From the NCBI GenBank assembly GCA_964472305.1, contig CAYYJR010000003.1, positions 225,957 through 289,956 of the forward strand: a DNA stretch of 64,000 nt, read 5' to 3'. Made by a program: the position numbers and the translations under genes. This DNA comes from CAYYJR01 sp964472305. Its GTDB lineage: Bacteria; Armatimonadota; Hebobacteria; CAIYQO01. This document shows, one piece after another, positions 1 through 7,632 of this stretch. The first letter of the stretch is position 1, and each line of letters begins with the position of its first letter. Under the pieces are notes generated by a model. That model had not been told where the DNA came from. It ran no database searches and was given only the letters and a program-made list of their open reading frames with translations.

Positions 1-586
1 GATGGTCGCCGGAGAGGGTCAACGCGGCGCGGTGCTCGGTGATTAGTTCGCCATCGTGCATGACGAGCACGTCGCTGACGTTGCCCACCGCCAGGATGCC
101 GACCTGCGGGGGAACAATGATGGCGGCGAAACTGTCCACCTGAAACATGCCCAGGTTGGTGAGGGTGAACGTGGCGTCGTTGTATTCCTCGGCGCGCAGC
201 GTGCCTTGCCGGGCGCGGGCTGCCAGGTCGCGGGTGCGTTTGGCCAGCACGCTGATCGGCATCCCCCGGCAATCCAGCACCGCGGGCGCCACCAGGCCGT
301 CGTCCAACGCGATGGCGATGCCGATGTTGATGCGCTCCCGCGGCTCAAATTCACCATTGCGGAAATAACCGTTGAACTCCTGGTGTCGTTCCAATGCCAG
401 CGCGACCGCCTTGAGCACGAGGTCGTTCACGGAGAGCGCCTCACCCACCGCTTGCCCCATGTTGTACTCTTCGCGCCGATCCAGTGCGGCACTCATCTCC
501 GCCCGCATCGTCAGGTAGTAATGCGGGATATGCGCTTTACTGAACGTCATCAGGCGTGCAATCGCCTGGCGCATCGATGTCGCCAT
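1..586 (-). CDS. 2-oxoacid dehydrogenase E2 acyltransferase, catalytic domain only (3' end outside window)
   Basis: Dihydrolipoamide acyltransferase core that would move the acetyl group from lipoate to CoA in a pyruvate-dehydrogenase-type complex. Reading from ATG at 586 (Shine-Dalgarno GGAGGG just upstream) gives 195 codons: MATSMRQAIARLM at the start, then family signatures NIGIAIALDDGLVAPAV and TFTLTNLGMFQVDSF. The frame runs off the edge exactly after SGDH, the beginning of the catalytic DHRxxDG motif, so the active-site His is the last residue visible. Unlike normal E2 there is no lipoyl domain or peripheral-subunit-binding domain in this ORF; the lipoyl domain is a separate gene 48 bp upstream. 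Fourth gene of the operon. Substrate (pyruvate, branched-chain acid or acetoin) cannot be settled here. Confidence 0.85.
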   Translation of the reverse strand, partial: MATSMRQAIARLMTFSKAHIPHYYLTMRAEMSAALDRREEYNMGQAVGEALSVNDLVLKAVALALERHQEFNGYFRNGEFEPRERINIGIAIALDDGLVAPAVLDCRGMPISVLAKRTRDLAARARQGTLRAEEYNDATFTLTNLGMFQVDSFAAIIVPPQVGILAVGNVSDVLVMHDGELITEHRAALTLSGDH

Positions 587-634
587 GTCACCCTCCGGGA
601 ACGGGGTAAATCGCCATGTCCACTTCCCCAGTGC

Positions 635-880
635 TCATTCTTCCTGTATCTCGGCGATTTTCTCGCCGACGGGAACGGTTTCGCCTTCGTGCCGAATGAT
701 TTTCGTCAGTGTACCGGTGGCGTATGACTCCACCTGCAGCGTCACCTTCTCCGTCTCCACTTCCGCGATCGCCTCGCCGCGGGTGACGTGGTCGCCTTCG
801 TGCTTCAACCAGCGCTGAAGGGTTCCTTCCTCCATATCGAAGCCCAATTGGGGCATGATGACATCGGTCATGGTCGGCAT
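635..880 (-). CDS. Stand-alone lipoyl (biotinyl/lipoyl attachment) domain protein
   Basis: 81-residue protein that is a single lipoyl domain, the swinging-arm carrier of acyl groups between E1 and E2. The lipoylated lysine is in VETEKVTLQVES (residues about 41-52), matching the E(T/S)(D/E)K(A/V) attachment motif. It ends with its own TGA, and the downstream E2 catalytic ORF has its own ribosome binding site, so the two are separate genes rather than one gene broken by a simple frameshift: the gap is 48 bp, far too short for the missing linker and E3-binding domain. Starts 21 bp after E1 beta and is surely co-transcribed. A free glycine-cleavage H protein is excluded by length and neighbours. 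Confidence 0.9.
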   Translation of the reverse strand: MPTMTDVIMPQLGFDMEEGTLQRWLKHEGDHVTRGEAIAEVETEKVTLQVESYATGTLTKIIRHEGETVPVGEKIAEIQEE

Positions 881-901
881 AAGATCCTCCGGGTCGATGA
901 A

Positions 902-1894
902 TTACGCGGCACGGCGCTGCCGGCCTTGCAGCATGCTGGCCGCCGCGTCTGCCACCACCTCCGCACTGGGGATGGCCAGCCGCTCCAGCGTGCGGTTATA
1001 CGGCATCGGCACCGCGGCACCGGCGACCCAGCGGATGGGCTGCTTCAGCTCATAAAACGCGGATTCCTGTAACTCGCTGATCACATCGCCGCCGATGCTG
1101 GTGCCTTTACCGGCTTCCTCCACCATTACCACGTGGTGTGTTTTGCTCACCGACTGCAGGATCGTCTCCCAATCCAGCGGCCGCAGTGAGCGCAGGTCGA
1201 TCACCTCCGCAGCGATCTGCTGCTCGGCCAGCATCTCCGCCGCCTGCAGGCAGACATGGATCATGCGGGAGTAGCTGATGAGCGTGATATCCTTGCCTTC
1301 GCGTGGGATGGCCGCTTTCCCAATGGGCACGCGCACCAGCTTCTCCGGCACCTCACCCTTCCGGTTATACAGGGAGAAGTGCTCGGTGAAGAAGACGGGA
1401 TTGCTGTCATCATACGCGGCGAGCAGCAATCCCCGGGCATCCGCCGGGGTGGACGGCGCCACCACCTTCAGCCCCGGCACCATGGCGTAATGCCCCTCAA
1501 TATTCTGCGAATGCTGCGCGCCAAGTTGATTGCCCGATCCTGTGACCGTGCGAATGATGAGTGGAACGGCAACCTTGCCGCCGGACATGGCATGGATCTT
1601 CGCCGCGTGGTTCACGATGGCATCGAAAGCCAGCAGGGAGAAGTTGATGGTCATAATCTCCACCACTGGTCGTGCCCCGGCCATCACCGCGCCGATGCCC
1701 GCGCTGACGAGGGCGGACTCGGAGATTGGCGTGTCGCGAATACGATCGCTACCGAACTCTTCGAGAAATCCCTTGGTAATGGCAAACGCGCCGCCATACG
1801 CGGCAATGTCCTCGCCCATAAGAAACACCATGGGATCGCGCAGCATCTCGCGCAATGCCTGGCGAATCCCATCACGATAGGTGATGATCGGCAT
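902..1894 (-). CDS. pdhB: Pyruvate dehydrogenase-type E1 component, beta subunit
   Basis: 330 residues, the usual E1 beta length. Forms the alpha2-beta2 E1 heterotetramer that decarboxylates the 2-oxoacid with thiamine diphosphate and reductively acylates lipoate. Family motifs seen: VFLMGEDIAAYGGAF near the N-terminus, RDTPISESALVSAGIGAVMAG, QLGAQHSQNIEGHYAMVPGL and the transketolase C-terminal domain (ITLISYSRM, EVIDLRSLRPLDWETI, VMVEEAGKGTSIGGDV). ATG at 1894 lies 36 bp after the E1 alpha stop. Gene order alpha-beta-lipoyl-E2 fits pdh, and acetoin dehydrogenase (acoAB) remains possible since the families are hard to separate by eye. Confidence 0.93.
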   Translation of the reverse strand: MPIITYRDGIRQALREMLRDPMVFLMGEDIAAYGGAFAITKGFLEEFGSDRIRDTPISESALVSAGIGAVMAGARPVVEIMTINFSLLAFDAIVNHAAKIHAMSGGKVAVPLIIRTVTGSGNQLGAQHSQNIEGHYAMVPGLKVVAPSTPADARGLLLAAYDDSNPVFFTEHFSLYNRKGEVPEKLVRVPIGKAAIPREGKDITLISYSRMIHVCLQAAEMLAEQQIAAEVIDLRSLRPLDWETILQSVSKTHHVVMVEEAGKGTSIGGDVISELQESAFYELKQPIRWVAGAAVPMPYNRTLERLAIPSAEVVADAAASMLQGRQRRAA

Positions 1895-1930
1895 ACTCGT
1901 CCGCTCCCGCCTTCCCCGCAGCGCGAATCT

Positions 1931-2902
1931 TCACGCCGCGTAGACATCACGATACATGTCCGCCACCGTCGGCTCCGGACTCACCTCGGCAAAGCGCACC
2001 GCATCGTTGACAACCTCTTCCACCTCGCGGTCGATACTCGCCAGTTCATCCTCGCCGGCGACGGCATCCTCTAGCAGGCGATGACGATATGTGACCAGGG
2101 GATCGCGCGGGTGCCACTGCTCCTCTTCCTCGCGCGTACGATAAGTCACCGCGTCGGCCATCGAATGCCCCTTGTAACGATATGTCATTGCCTCGATCAG
2201 CGTAGGTCCACCCCCACGCCGTGCGCGCTCCACCGCTTCCAGCGTTATCCGATACACCGCTTCCACATCCATGCCATCAACCTGTTGCGATGCCATGTCG
2301 TAAATCTCCGCGTGCTTGTAGATCTCCGGCACCGCTGAGGCCTCATGCAGCGGGGTGCCCATGGCATATTGATTGTTCTCACAGAAAAAGACCACCGGCA
2401 ATTGCCACAACGATGCCATATTCATCGATTCGTGAAATACGCCTTCGTTCACCGCGCCATCACCGAAGAAGTCCAGGCACACCAGCTCTTGCTTGCGATA
2501 CTGAATCCCCAGCGCGATGCCCATGCCGATGGGGATGCCGCCGCCGACAATGGCATAGCCGCCCATCAGCCGGTGCTGCGGACAGAACAGGTGCATGGAG
2601 CCGCCCATGCCGCCGCTGACGCCGGTCGCACGTCCGAACAACTCGGCCATCACCGCGCGTGGCGAACACCCCTTGGCCAGCGCATGCCCATGATCGCGAT
2701 AGTGGGTGACAATGTAGTCATCGGCGTGCAGCGCACTGCCGGCCCCGACGGCACACGCCTCCTCACCGATATACAGGTGCAGGAAACCACCGATTTTGCC
2801 GCGCCCATACTGCTCACCCGCCATCTCTTCAAACCGACGGATGAGTACCATCTGCCGGTACATCGCCACGCGTTGTTCAGCTTGCAGCCCATCGATCGCC
2901 AT
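1931..2902 (-). CDS. pdhA: Pyruvate dehydrogenase-type E1 component, alpha subunit
   Basis: Thiamine-diphosphate subunit of E1. The ThDP motif is intact: GDGAVNEGVFHESMNMAS through to ENN (GDG-X-NN pattern), and the phosphorylation-loop-like region YRYKGHSMADAVTYR is present, which favours pyruvate dehydrogenase. The open frame extends upstream to 3010, but the sequence before MAIDGLQAEQRVAMYRQM shows no conservation I recognise, so ATG 2902 (323 residues, the normal length) is chosen; GGGGCGAG lies upstream. First gene of the operon, directly downstream of a strong hairpin at 3014-3045 that isolates it from the DUF378 genes, so its promoter should lie in 2903-3013, where I found no convincing consensus. 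Confidence 0.92.
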   Translation of the reverse strand: MAIDGLQAEQRVAMYRQMVLIRRFEEMAGEQYGRGKIGGFLHLYIGEEACAVGAGSALHADDYIVTHYRDHGHALAKGCSPRAVMAELFGRATGVSGGMGGSMHLFCPQHRLMGGYAIVGGGIPIGMGIALGIQYRKQELVCLDFFGDGAVNEGVFHESMNMASLWQLPVVFFCENNQYAMGTPLHEASAVPEIYKHAEIYDMASQQVDGMDVEAVYRITLEAVERARRGGGPTLIEAMTYRYKGHSMADAVTYRTREEEEQWHPRDPLVTYRHRLLEDAVAGEDELASIDREVEEVVNDAVRFAEVSPEPTVADMYRDVYAA

Positions 2903-3013
2903 ATCCGTCACCACTCGCCCCGTTGAGATTGCCGTATCGCCTTCACGGTAACGAAAATCCGGCGGCGCGGATAGGCGGAAAATCGACCCTTTGTGCACGC
3001 CTGAACACAAACG

Positions 3014-3045
3014 CCTCTCGGGATCGCCGGTGCGATCCCGAGAGG
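3014..3045 (-). terminator. Hairpin terminator between DUF378 genes and pdh operon
   Basis: Perfect 14-bp inverted repeat (CCTCTCGGGATCGC / GCGATCCCGAGAGG) with a 4-nt loop. On the minus strand it follows the DUF378 stop and is trailed by a modestly T-rich stretch (GCGTTTGTGTT), so intrinsic termination is likely but the U-tract is imperfect. Confidence 0.75.
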
Positions 3046-3061
3046 TTTGTCGGTATGGCCT

Positions 3062-3304
3062 TTATGACGCCGCGGGTGCGGTGCCATAACGCGGTTCCGT
3101 GCTGACCTGCGGAACCAGGGTGAACAGTAACCACAAGCCGGACACCCCGACCAGGGTATACACAATGCGGCTGAATGCGCTCAACGTGCCGTATCCATTG
3201 GCAAAAAGCGACGCAACCAGGTCATAACCGAACAGGCCTACCAGCAGCCAGTTCAGTGCGCCGATCACCACCAAAATGAGCGCGATCATGTTCAATGATC
3301 TCAT
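3062..3304 (-). CDS. DUF378 family small membrane protein (copy 2)
   Basis: 80 residues with two predicted transmembrane helices (about 5-25 and 43-65). The signature NMIALILVVIGALNWLLVGL and the second helix IVYTLVGVSGLWLLFTLVP are characteristic of DUF378 (YuzA-like) proteins, whose function is unknown. ATG 3304 has GAGGG seven bases upstream. The C-terminal 15 residues after the second helix are Ser/Pro/Ala-rich. A paralogue lies 93 bp upstream in the same orientation, so the pair is probably one transcription unit ending at the hairpin 3014-3045. Confidence 0.85.
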   Translation of the reverse strand: MRSLNMIALILVVIGALNWLLVGLFGYDLVASLFANGYGTLSAFSRIVYTLVGVSGLWLLFTLVPQVSTEPRYGTAPAAS

Positions 3305-3397
3305 TAGAATTCCCTCTTCATTCAGATCGCTGAGCGAGCTTGCGGCTCGCGGGGGACGCCTGCCGCCTTACTCGCCGACCATGGCACCGCGGGTGCT

Positions 3398-3619
3398 TTA
3401 CGGCGTTGCCGGGCTATACTGCCCCCGAGCCAGGCGGGTGAGATAACTTCCGAGCTGGAATAATCCCGCCACCCCGACCAGGCTATAGACAATGCGCCCG
3501 GGCAGGCTGTCGCGCCCGAATAACTTACGCACCAGATCGAAATGCGACGTGCCAACCAGCAACCAGTTCAGTGCACCGACCACCATTAACAGGAATGAGG
3601 TCAATGAGGCTACGCGCAT
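3398..3619 (-). CDS. DUF378 family small membrane protein (copy 1)
   Basis: 73 residues, paralogous to the next gene: LTSFLLMVVGALNWLLVGTS followed by a second helix IVYSLVGVAGLFQLGSYL. Between the helices lies FDLVRKLFGRDS, compared with YDLVASLFANGYG in the neighbour. An in-frame ATG exists at 3625, but it abuts the Shine-Dalgarno AAAGGAG; ATG 3619 (MRVASL) has normal spacing and is preferred. Two helices and a short loop suggest an inner-membrane protein of unknown function; tandem duplication is the simplest origin of the pair. Confidence 0.82.
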   Translation of the reverse strand: MRVASLTSFLLMVVGALNWLLVGTSHFDLVRKLFGRDSLPGRIVYSLVGVAGLFQLGSYLTRLARGQYSPATP

Positions 3620-3884
3620 CACCATCTCCTTTCATCGTGCGTGTGACATCACGATATAGTACAAACGTTCTCCCTGCGGCACGTCATGGGCAACCATCCG
3701 GCCTGCACGAATTATCCGACATATTTGGAGCAGATCGATGGTGATCTGTATTCATCGGATGAAAAAGCGGTCTCAGGGGTAGCGAATTATGGAAAAATAC
3801 CTGAGCGTCATTTTTCGGCAGCAATCACTTTTTTTCCGCGCGCCGGTGCCTGGGGATCACGGCGGTAATCCGCTTCACGATTTA

Positions 3885-3913
3885 TTGGCAAACCGATCTA
3901 TTGATGCTATACT
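3885..3913 (+). promoter_or_regulatory. Sigma70-type promoter of the XRE-TPR operon
   Basis: TTGGCA (3885-3890), 17-nt spacer, TATACT (3908-3913) preceded by TGC, giving an extended -10. Lies 57 bp upstream of the ATG at 3971. The remaining DNA between 3620 and 3884 contains no gene I can support; the short frames there lack any recognisable protein features. Confidence 0.7.
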
Positions 3914-3970
3914 AGTGAAAGGAAATCTGTTCCCGACAGACGGTCGGAAGCAGTCTTTGGGAATCAGCAC

Positions 3971-5683
3971 ATGCAAATCGATTTTTCAACGCGCGATGGA
4001 CGGCGCCAACAAGGGAAACTGATCCAGCAGGCGGCGGAAGACGCCGGTCTTTCGCTGGAAGCATTAGCGCGCGAGATCGGTTGTTCACGCGCATTGATTT
4101 ATCAATATGTCTCGGGCGCCACCCTCGCCCAACCCGATCGCATCCAGCAGATCGCCGAGCGCGCGGGCAAGCCGCTGCTCTACTTTTACGGCGGCGAGTC
4201 GGCCCCGGACAACATCATCGATCGCGTCGCCGGGCTGCAGACGCTGCTCGACGCGCAACTCAGTCCACCCGATCTGCAGGAAGCGTTGTCCACCTGCGAG
4301 CAGTGCATCGCGCTGGCTCGTCAGGCCGGTGAGGCGCGCAGCGAAGCGACAGCCCGACTGAAGCTGGTCGCCATTCTACTGCAGCAGGGGGAGGCGGCGC
4401 GCGCCCTGGCCGCCATCGAGCAGGCGTTGCCGTTGTTGCGCCAGCACCAGTTGACCGCGCACCAGCGCGTCCTCCAGCAAAACCGCGGTCACGCACTGGT
4501 CGCGCTCGGGCGCATGGATGACGCGGAAGCCTGTTTTCGCGAACTCCTCGGCTGCGACGAGTGGACCACGCGCTGGCAGACGCTGGTGTCGCTGGCCGCG
4601 GTCGAGGAATCGCGCGGACGGTATTTCCGCGCGCTGGAGTTGTTGGACCAGGCACTGGGGTTGGTTGACTCCGCGCCCACCGCGCGCCAGGCGCAGGAGT
4701 TGCGGCTGTATGCCGCCGGCAACATGGCCAACGTGCACCTGGCCTGCGGCGATGCCGCCGCGGCCACCACCGAGGCGGAGAAGGCCCAGGAGTTGGCGGT
4801 GCTGCTGGCGAACCGGGATCAGTATATCGAAGGATTATTGACGCTGGGAGTATGCCGGCGCATTAGCGGACAGCTCGCGCAGAGCCGGGCGACGCTGGAA
4901 TCGGCATTGCGCTGGGCGCGCCTGGCGGAGGACGCCGGTCGCGAGGCGCTGGCGGGCGCCGAACTGGCCGTCACTCTGATAGAAATGGGGCGGTTGGAGG
5001 ATGGACGCGCGCTGGGGAAAGACGCGCTGCAACACGGCATCGCCACCAATACCCGTCGCGCCGAGTTGACCGCACAACTGGCGCTGGCCACCGGTTACCT
5101 GCGTGCGGGATTCCCGCAGGACGGACGCTACCACGCCGCACAGGCGGCGGAAATCGGTGCCCACCTCGACCATCCGTATTTGCAGGCACAGGCGCTGGTG
5201 ATTCTGGGTGAAGCGCACCGGGCGCGCCGTGATAACGAGGAGGCACACCGCGCCTTCCACAGAGCCGCCACCCAGACCGAGACCATCGGCGCGCGCGGCA
5301 TACACCTGCAGGCAACGCTCGGGTTAGCCCAGTTGGGCGAAGCATGCGATGTCCCGGCCTTGCTCGCGCTGGCGCGGGCGCTGGGCGCGCCCGCGCTCCT
5401 CTGGGCCACGCTGTGCCTGGCCGGCATCCGGAACGAGGACATAGACGATTTCGATGCCGCCGCCGCGTGCTATCGTGACGCCATTCAGGTATTGACGGCG
5501 TTGCGCGCGAACCTGGCCGCGGAGCCGACCGGCGACACCTATCTGGAAAACCGCGCGGCCTGGGAGCCATATCGCCGCCTGGCCGCCTTGTTGCGCCGGC
5601 GCGGCGAGTCGCCAGCAGCCGATGATATTATTGCTACGGCGGAATGGCCCCCCCTCGCGCTGTCGCAAGAGGAGCCGGTATGA
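3971..5683 (+). CDS. XRE-type helix-turn-helix regulator with tetratricopeptide repeats
   Basis: 570 residues. Residues about 14-62 form an XRE/Cro-like HTH (LIQQAAEDAGLSLEALAREI, then CSRALIYQYVSGATLAQPDRI), followed by about 480 residues of alpha-helical, Ala/Leu/Arg-rich repeats with TPR character (A..L..LG......A...). HTH-TPR proteins typically bind a ligand or peptide with the TPR domain and change DNA binding; RRNPP peptide receptors and SARP-like activators have comparable architecture, but I cannot assign a subfamily. No membrane segment. Its stop overlaps the start of a lipoprotein gene (ATGA), so it is translationally coupled to it and then to queE, an unusual partnership. Confidence 0.85.
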   Translation: MQIDFSTRDGRRQQGKLIQQAAEDAGLSLEALAREIGCSRALIYQYVSGATLAQPDRIQQIAERAGKPLLYFYGGESAPDNIIDRVAGLQTLLDAQLSPPDLQEALSTCEQCIALARQAGEARSEATARLKLVAILLQQGEAARALAAIEQALPLLRQHQLTAHQRVLQQNRGHALVALGRMDDAEACFRELLGCDEWTTRWQTLVSLAAVEESRGRYFRALELLDQALGLVDSAPTARQAQELRLYAAGNMANVHLACGDAAAATTEAEKAQELAVLLANRDQYIEGLLTLGVCRRISGQLAQSRATLESALRWARLAEDAGREALAGAELAVTLIEMGRLEDGRALGKDALQHGIATNTRRAELTAQLALATGYLRAGFPQDGRYHAAQAAEIGAHLDHPYLQAQALVILGEAHRARRDNEEAHRAFHRAATQTETIGARGIHLQATLGLAQLGEACDVPALLALARALGAPALLWATLCLAGIRNEDIDDFDAAAACYRDAIQVLTALRANLAAEPTGDTYLENRAAWEPYRRLAALLRRRGESPAADDIIATAEWPPLALSQEEPV

Positions 5684-6318
5684 AATATCCCGTGATGGCG
5701 GTGGTGTTGGTGTGGTGCGCGCTCTGGCTGTCCGGATGTACCGGCATGAATAGCTTGAGCGGCGGCAGCATCCCCATCGGCGATATCGACGGCAATGTCT
5801 ATTTGCCGTCCCGCGCGCCGCTGCCGCAAAATGGCGTCACGGTGGAACTGCGTTCGACGGCCGGCGAGTTGTTGCAGGCCGTGACCAGCGGCGCCAACGG
5901 GCACTTTGTGTTCACCCTGGTGCCACCGGGATCGGTAATCGTGCGCGCAACGCAAGGCGCCCGCATTGCCCAGGTAGACATCGACCGCGACAACGTGGAG
6001 AACGCGCACGTCGAGTTGGTGCTGGCCGAGATTGATCCGGCGGTAACGTCGATCTCTCTGCAGGGACCACTGCCGGGCGATCCGCAGATCCTCCTCGCCG
6101 GCAGCACCGCGCAGTTCACCGCGATCGGCGTGAAGACAAGCGGCCCGGTGACCGGTCTACCGGTAAGCTGGGCGGTGCGGGGGTGGGAGATCGGAACGAT
6201 CACCACTACCGGATTGTTCACGGCGACCGATGCGGGCCAGGGGATGCTGTTCATACAATACGGTACGAAAAAGCAACATCTCAGAATCACCGTGCTGCCG
6301 CTGGTGCTGGGCCAGTGA
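5680..6318 (+). CDS. Lipoprotein with carboxypeptidase-regulatory-like and Ig-like (Big) domain
   Basis: 212 residues from ATG 5680 (ATGA overlap with the upstream stop; the longer frame from 5644 lacks a signal peptide at its start). N-terminus MKYPVMAVVLVWCALWLSGC is a lipoprotein signal peptide with lipobox LSGC, so the mature protein would be lipid-anchored. Residues about 40-110 (DGNVYLPSRAPLPQNGVTVE, TSGANGHFVFTLVPPGSVIV) match a CarboxypepD-regulatory-like beta-sandwich; about 130-210 (AQFTAIGVKTSGPVTGLPVS, AVRGWEIGTITTTGLFTA) resembles a bacterial Ig-like Big domain. It may display or sense something at the cell surface; function unknown. GTGA overlap with queE downstream. Confidence 0.8.
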   Translation: MKYPVMAVVLVWCALWLSGCTGMNSLSGGSIPIGDIDGNVYLPSRAPLPQNGVTVELRSTAGELLQAVTSGANGHFVFTLVPPGSVIVRATQGARIAQVDIDRDNVENAHVELVLAEIDPAVTSISLQGPLPGDPQILLAGSTAQFTAIGVKTSGPVTGLPVSWAVRGWEIGTITTTGLFTATDAGQGMLFIQYGTKKQHLRITVLPLVLGQ

Positions 6319-7109
6319 GCGCCTCCTCCAATGCCGTCGTGCAGGAAATCTTCTCCGCTATTCAAGGTGAGGGGATGCTGGTGGGTGCACGCCAGCTCTT
6401 CATCCGCCTGCATGGCTGCCACCTCCGTTGCGACTATTGCGACACCCCCGCCAGCCGCGCCATGCCGCCGTTGATGTGTGCCGTGGAACGGACGGCGGGC
6501 ACGCGTGTGATGGTGAAACACGCCAATCCGCTCACCGTGGACGCGCTGCTTGCCATCGTGTGCCGTTTGCAGGCGGAGTATCCCCACCAGGCTGTCAGCC
6601 TGACCGGCGGTGAACCGCTACTGCACCAGCCGTTCCTCGATGCATTGCTGCCCGCGCTGCACGCGCGGGGATTACACAGCTTGCTGGAGACGAATGGCCG
6701 CCTGCCGGAGGCGATGGCCGCGCTGTCGACGCCGCCGACCTTTATCGCGATGGATATTAAACTGCCCACCCTCGCCGGCATCCCCGCCGAGTGGGAGCGC
6801 CAGACCGCCTTTCTCGAAGCCGCCATCACCTGCCTGCTGCGCGACGGCACGGTTGCCGACCTCCTCGCGCGATTACAAATTAAAATCGTCTTCGGCGCAG
6901 ACAGCCTGTCTGAAATCGATCGTGCCGTCGCGCTCATTGCCGCCTGCCGCACCGATCTGCCGTGCGTGCTGCAACCGCTCACCCCACGCCCGGGCAGCGC
7001 CGCCGCACCACCGCCCGCCACCGTGCTGGAGGCTCAGCGCCGCGCCGCCCGACACCTGGCCTGCGTCCGCGTCATCCCGCAGACGCATGTGATGCTGGGA
7101 CAGTGGTGA
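6315..7109 (+). CDS. queE: 7-carboxy-7-deazaguanine synthase (radical SAM)
   Basis: 264 residues from GTG 6315, chosen because GTGA overlaps the preceding stop and the encoded VSASSNAVVQEIFSAIQGEG places the QGEG motif at the usual distance from the start; upstream residues in the longer frame are not conserved. The QueE motifs are clear: FSAIQGEG, the cluster-binding CxxxCxxC as CHLRCDYCDTPAS, then VSLTGGEPLL and LLETNG. Catalyses ring contraction of carboxytetrahydropterin to 7-carboxy-7-deazaguanine for queuosine and other deazaguanines, using S-adenosylmethionine, Mg2+ and a [4Fe-4S] cluster. No queC, queD or queF lies nearby; the operon partners are a regulator and a lipoprotein. Confidence 0.9.
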   Translation: MSASSNAVVQEIFSAIQGEGMLVGARQLFIRLHGCHLRCDYCDTPASRAMPPLMCAVERTAGTRVMVKHANPLTVDALLAIVCRLQAEYPHQAVSLTGGEPLLHQPFLDALLPALHARGLHSLLETNGRLPEAMAALSTPPTFIAMDIKLPTLAGIPAEWERQTAFLEAAITCLLRDGTVADLLARLQIKIVFGADSLSEIDRAVALIAACRTDLPCVLQPLTPRPGSAAAPPPATVLEAQRRAARHLACVRVIPQTHVMLGQW

Positions 7110-7632
7110 GATGCGCCGCGGGCATCCGGCCTGCCGCCTGCTCGAATCGCAGACTCGCTCGGTCAGCGCCTAATCCCGAATGGCGGGCAGGGAACACCCC
7201 GAGCACTCTCCCCACCAAACGCAGCGGGGCGGTCCGTATGGACCGCCCCGTGAACAGGTCATAATGTAACCACCTCTGCCGTGTGCTCCTTCGTTTCCGA
7301 ACCCCACCCTAAAAGGTGGGTGCCGTTACTCATGGTCCGCCGGATCTGGAAAAAATCCTAACCCGTTGGGCCAGAGCGCAGGCCCCGGAATGCTCTATGC
7401 TGGATCGAAACTCATGGAACTGAATCACGCACAGCGCAGAAACATTATGAACTTGTCTTCTACGACTCAGTATACCACACACCCTCCGGAACAACAACGA
7501 AGTTACACGCGTTGTGTCTATTTTTCCCACACCACTGCCGCCCCAATGCACAGGCGCAATCCGGCAGGGAAACGGCGCGACGTGCCGAACAGAACCTTTA
7601 CGACTCAACATATTCAACGCGGGAGTGTCTAT
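7110..7632 (+). other. Intergenic region with hairpins, queE to GH95
   Basis: No gene supported. A 26-bp hairpin at 7225-7250 (GGGGCGGTCC / GGACCGCCCC, 4-nt loop) is the likely end of the queE transcript, without a T-run. A weaker 6-bp stem lies at 7303-7320. The 9-mer TACGACTCA occurs twice, at 7461 and 7599, each followed by an AT-rich ATA segment; it may be a regulatory half-site for GH95 but there is no further support. An open frame continuous with GH95 extends back to 7366 but lacks conserved sequence. Confidence 0.5.

Noticed and set aside
586..640. A simple frameshift splitting one E2 gene
   Set aside because: The gap is 48 bp and the second ORF has its own Shine-Dalgarno and start; one or two indels would not restore a linker and E3-binding domain.
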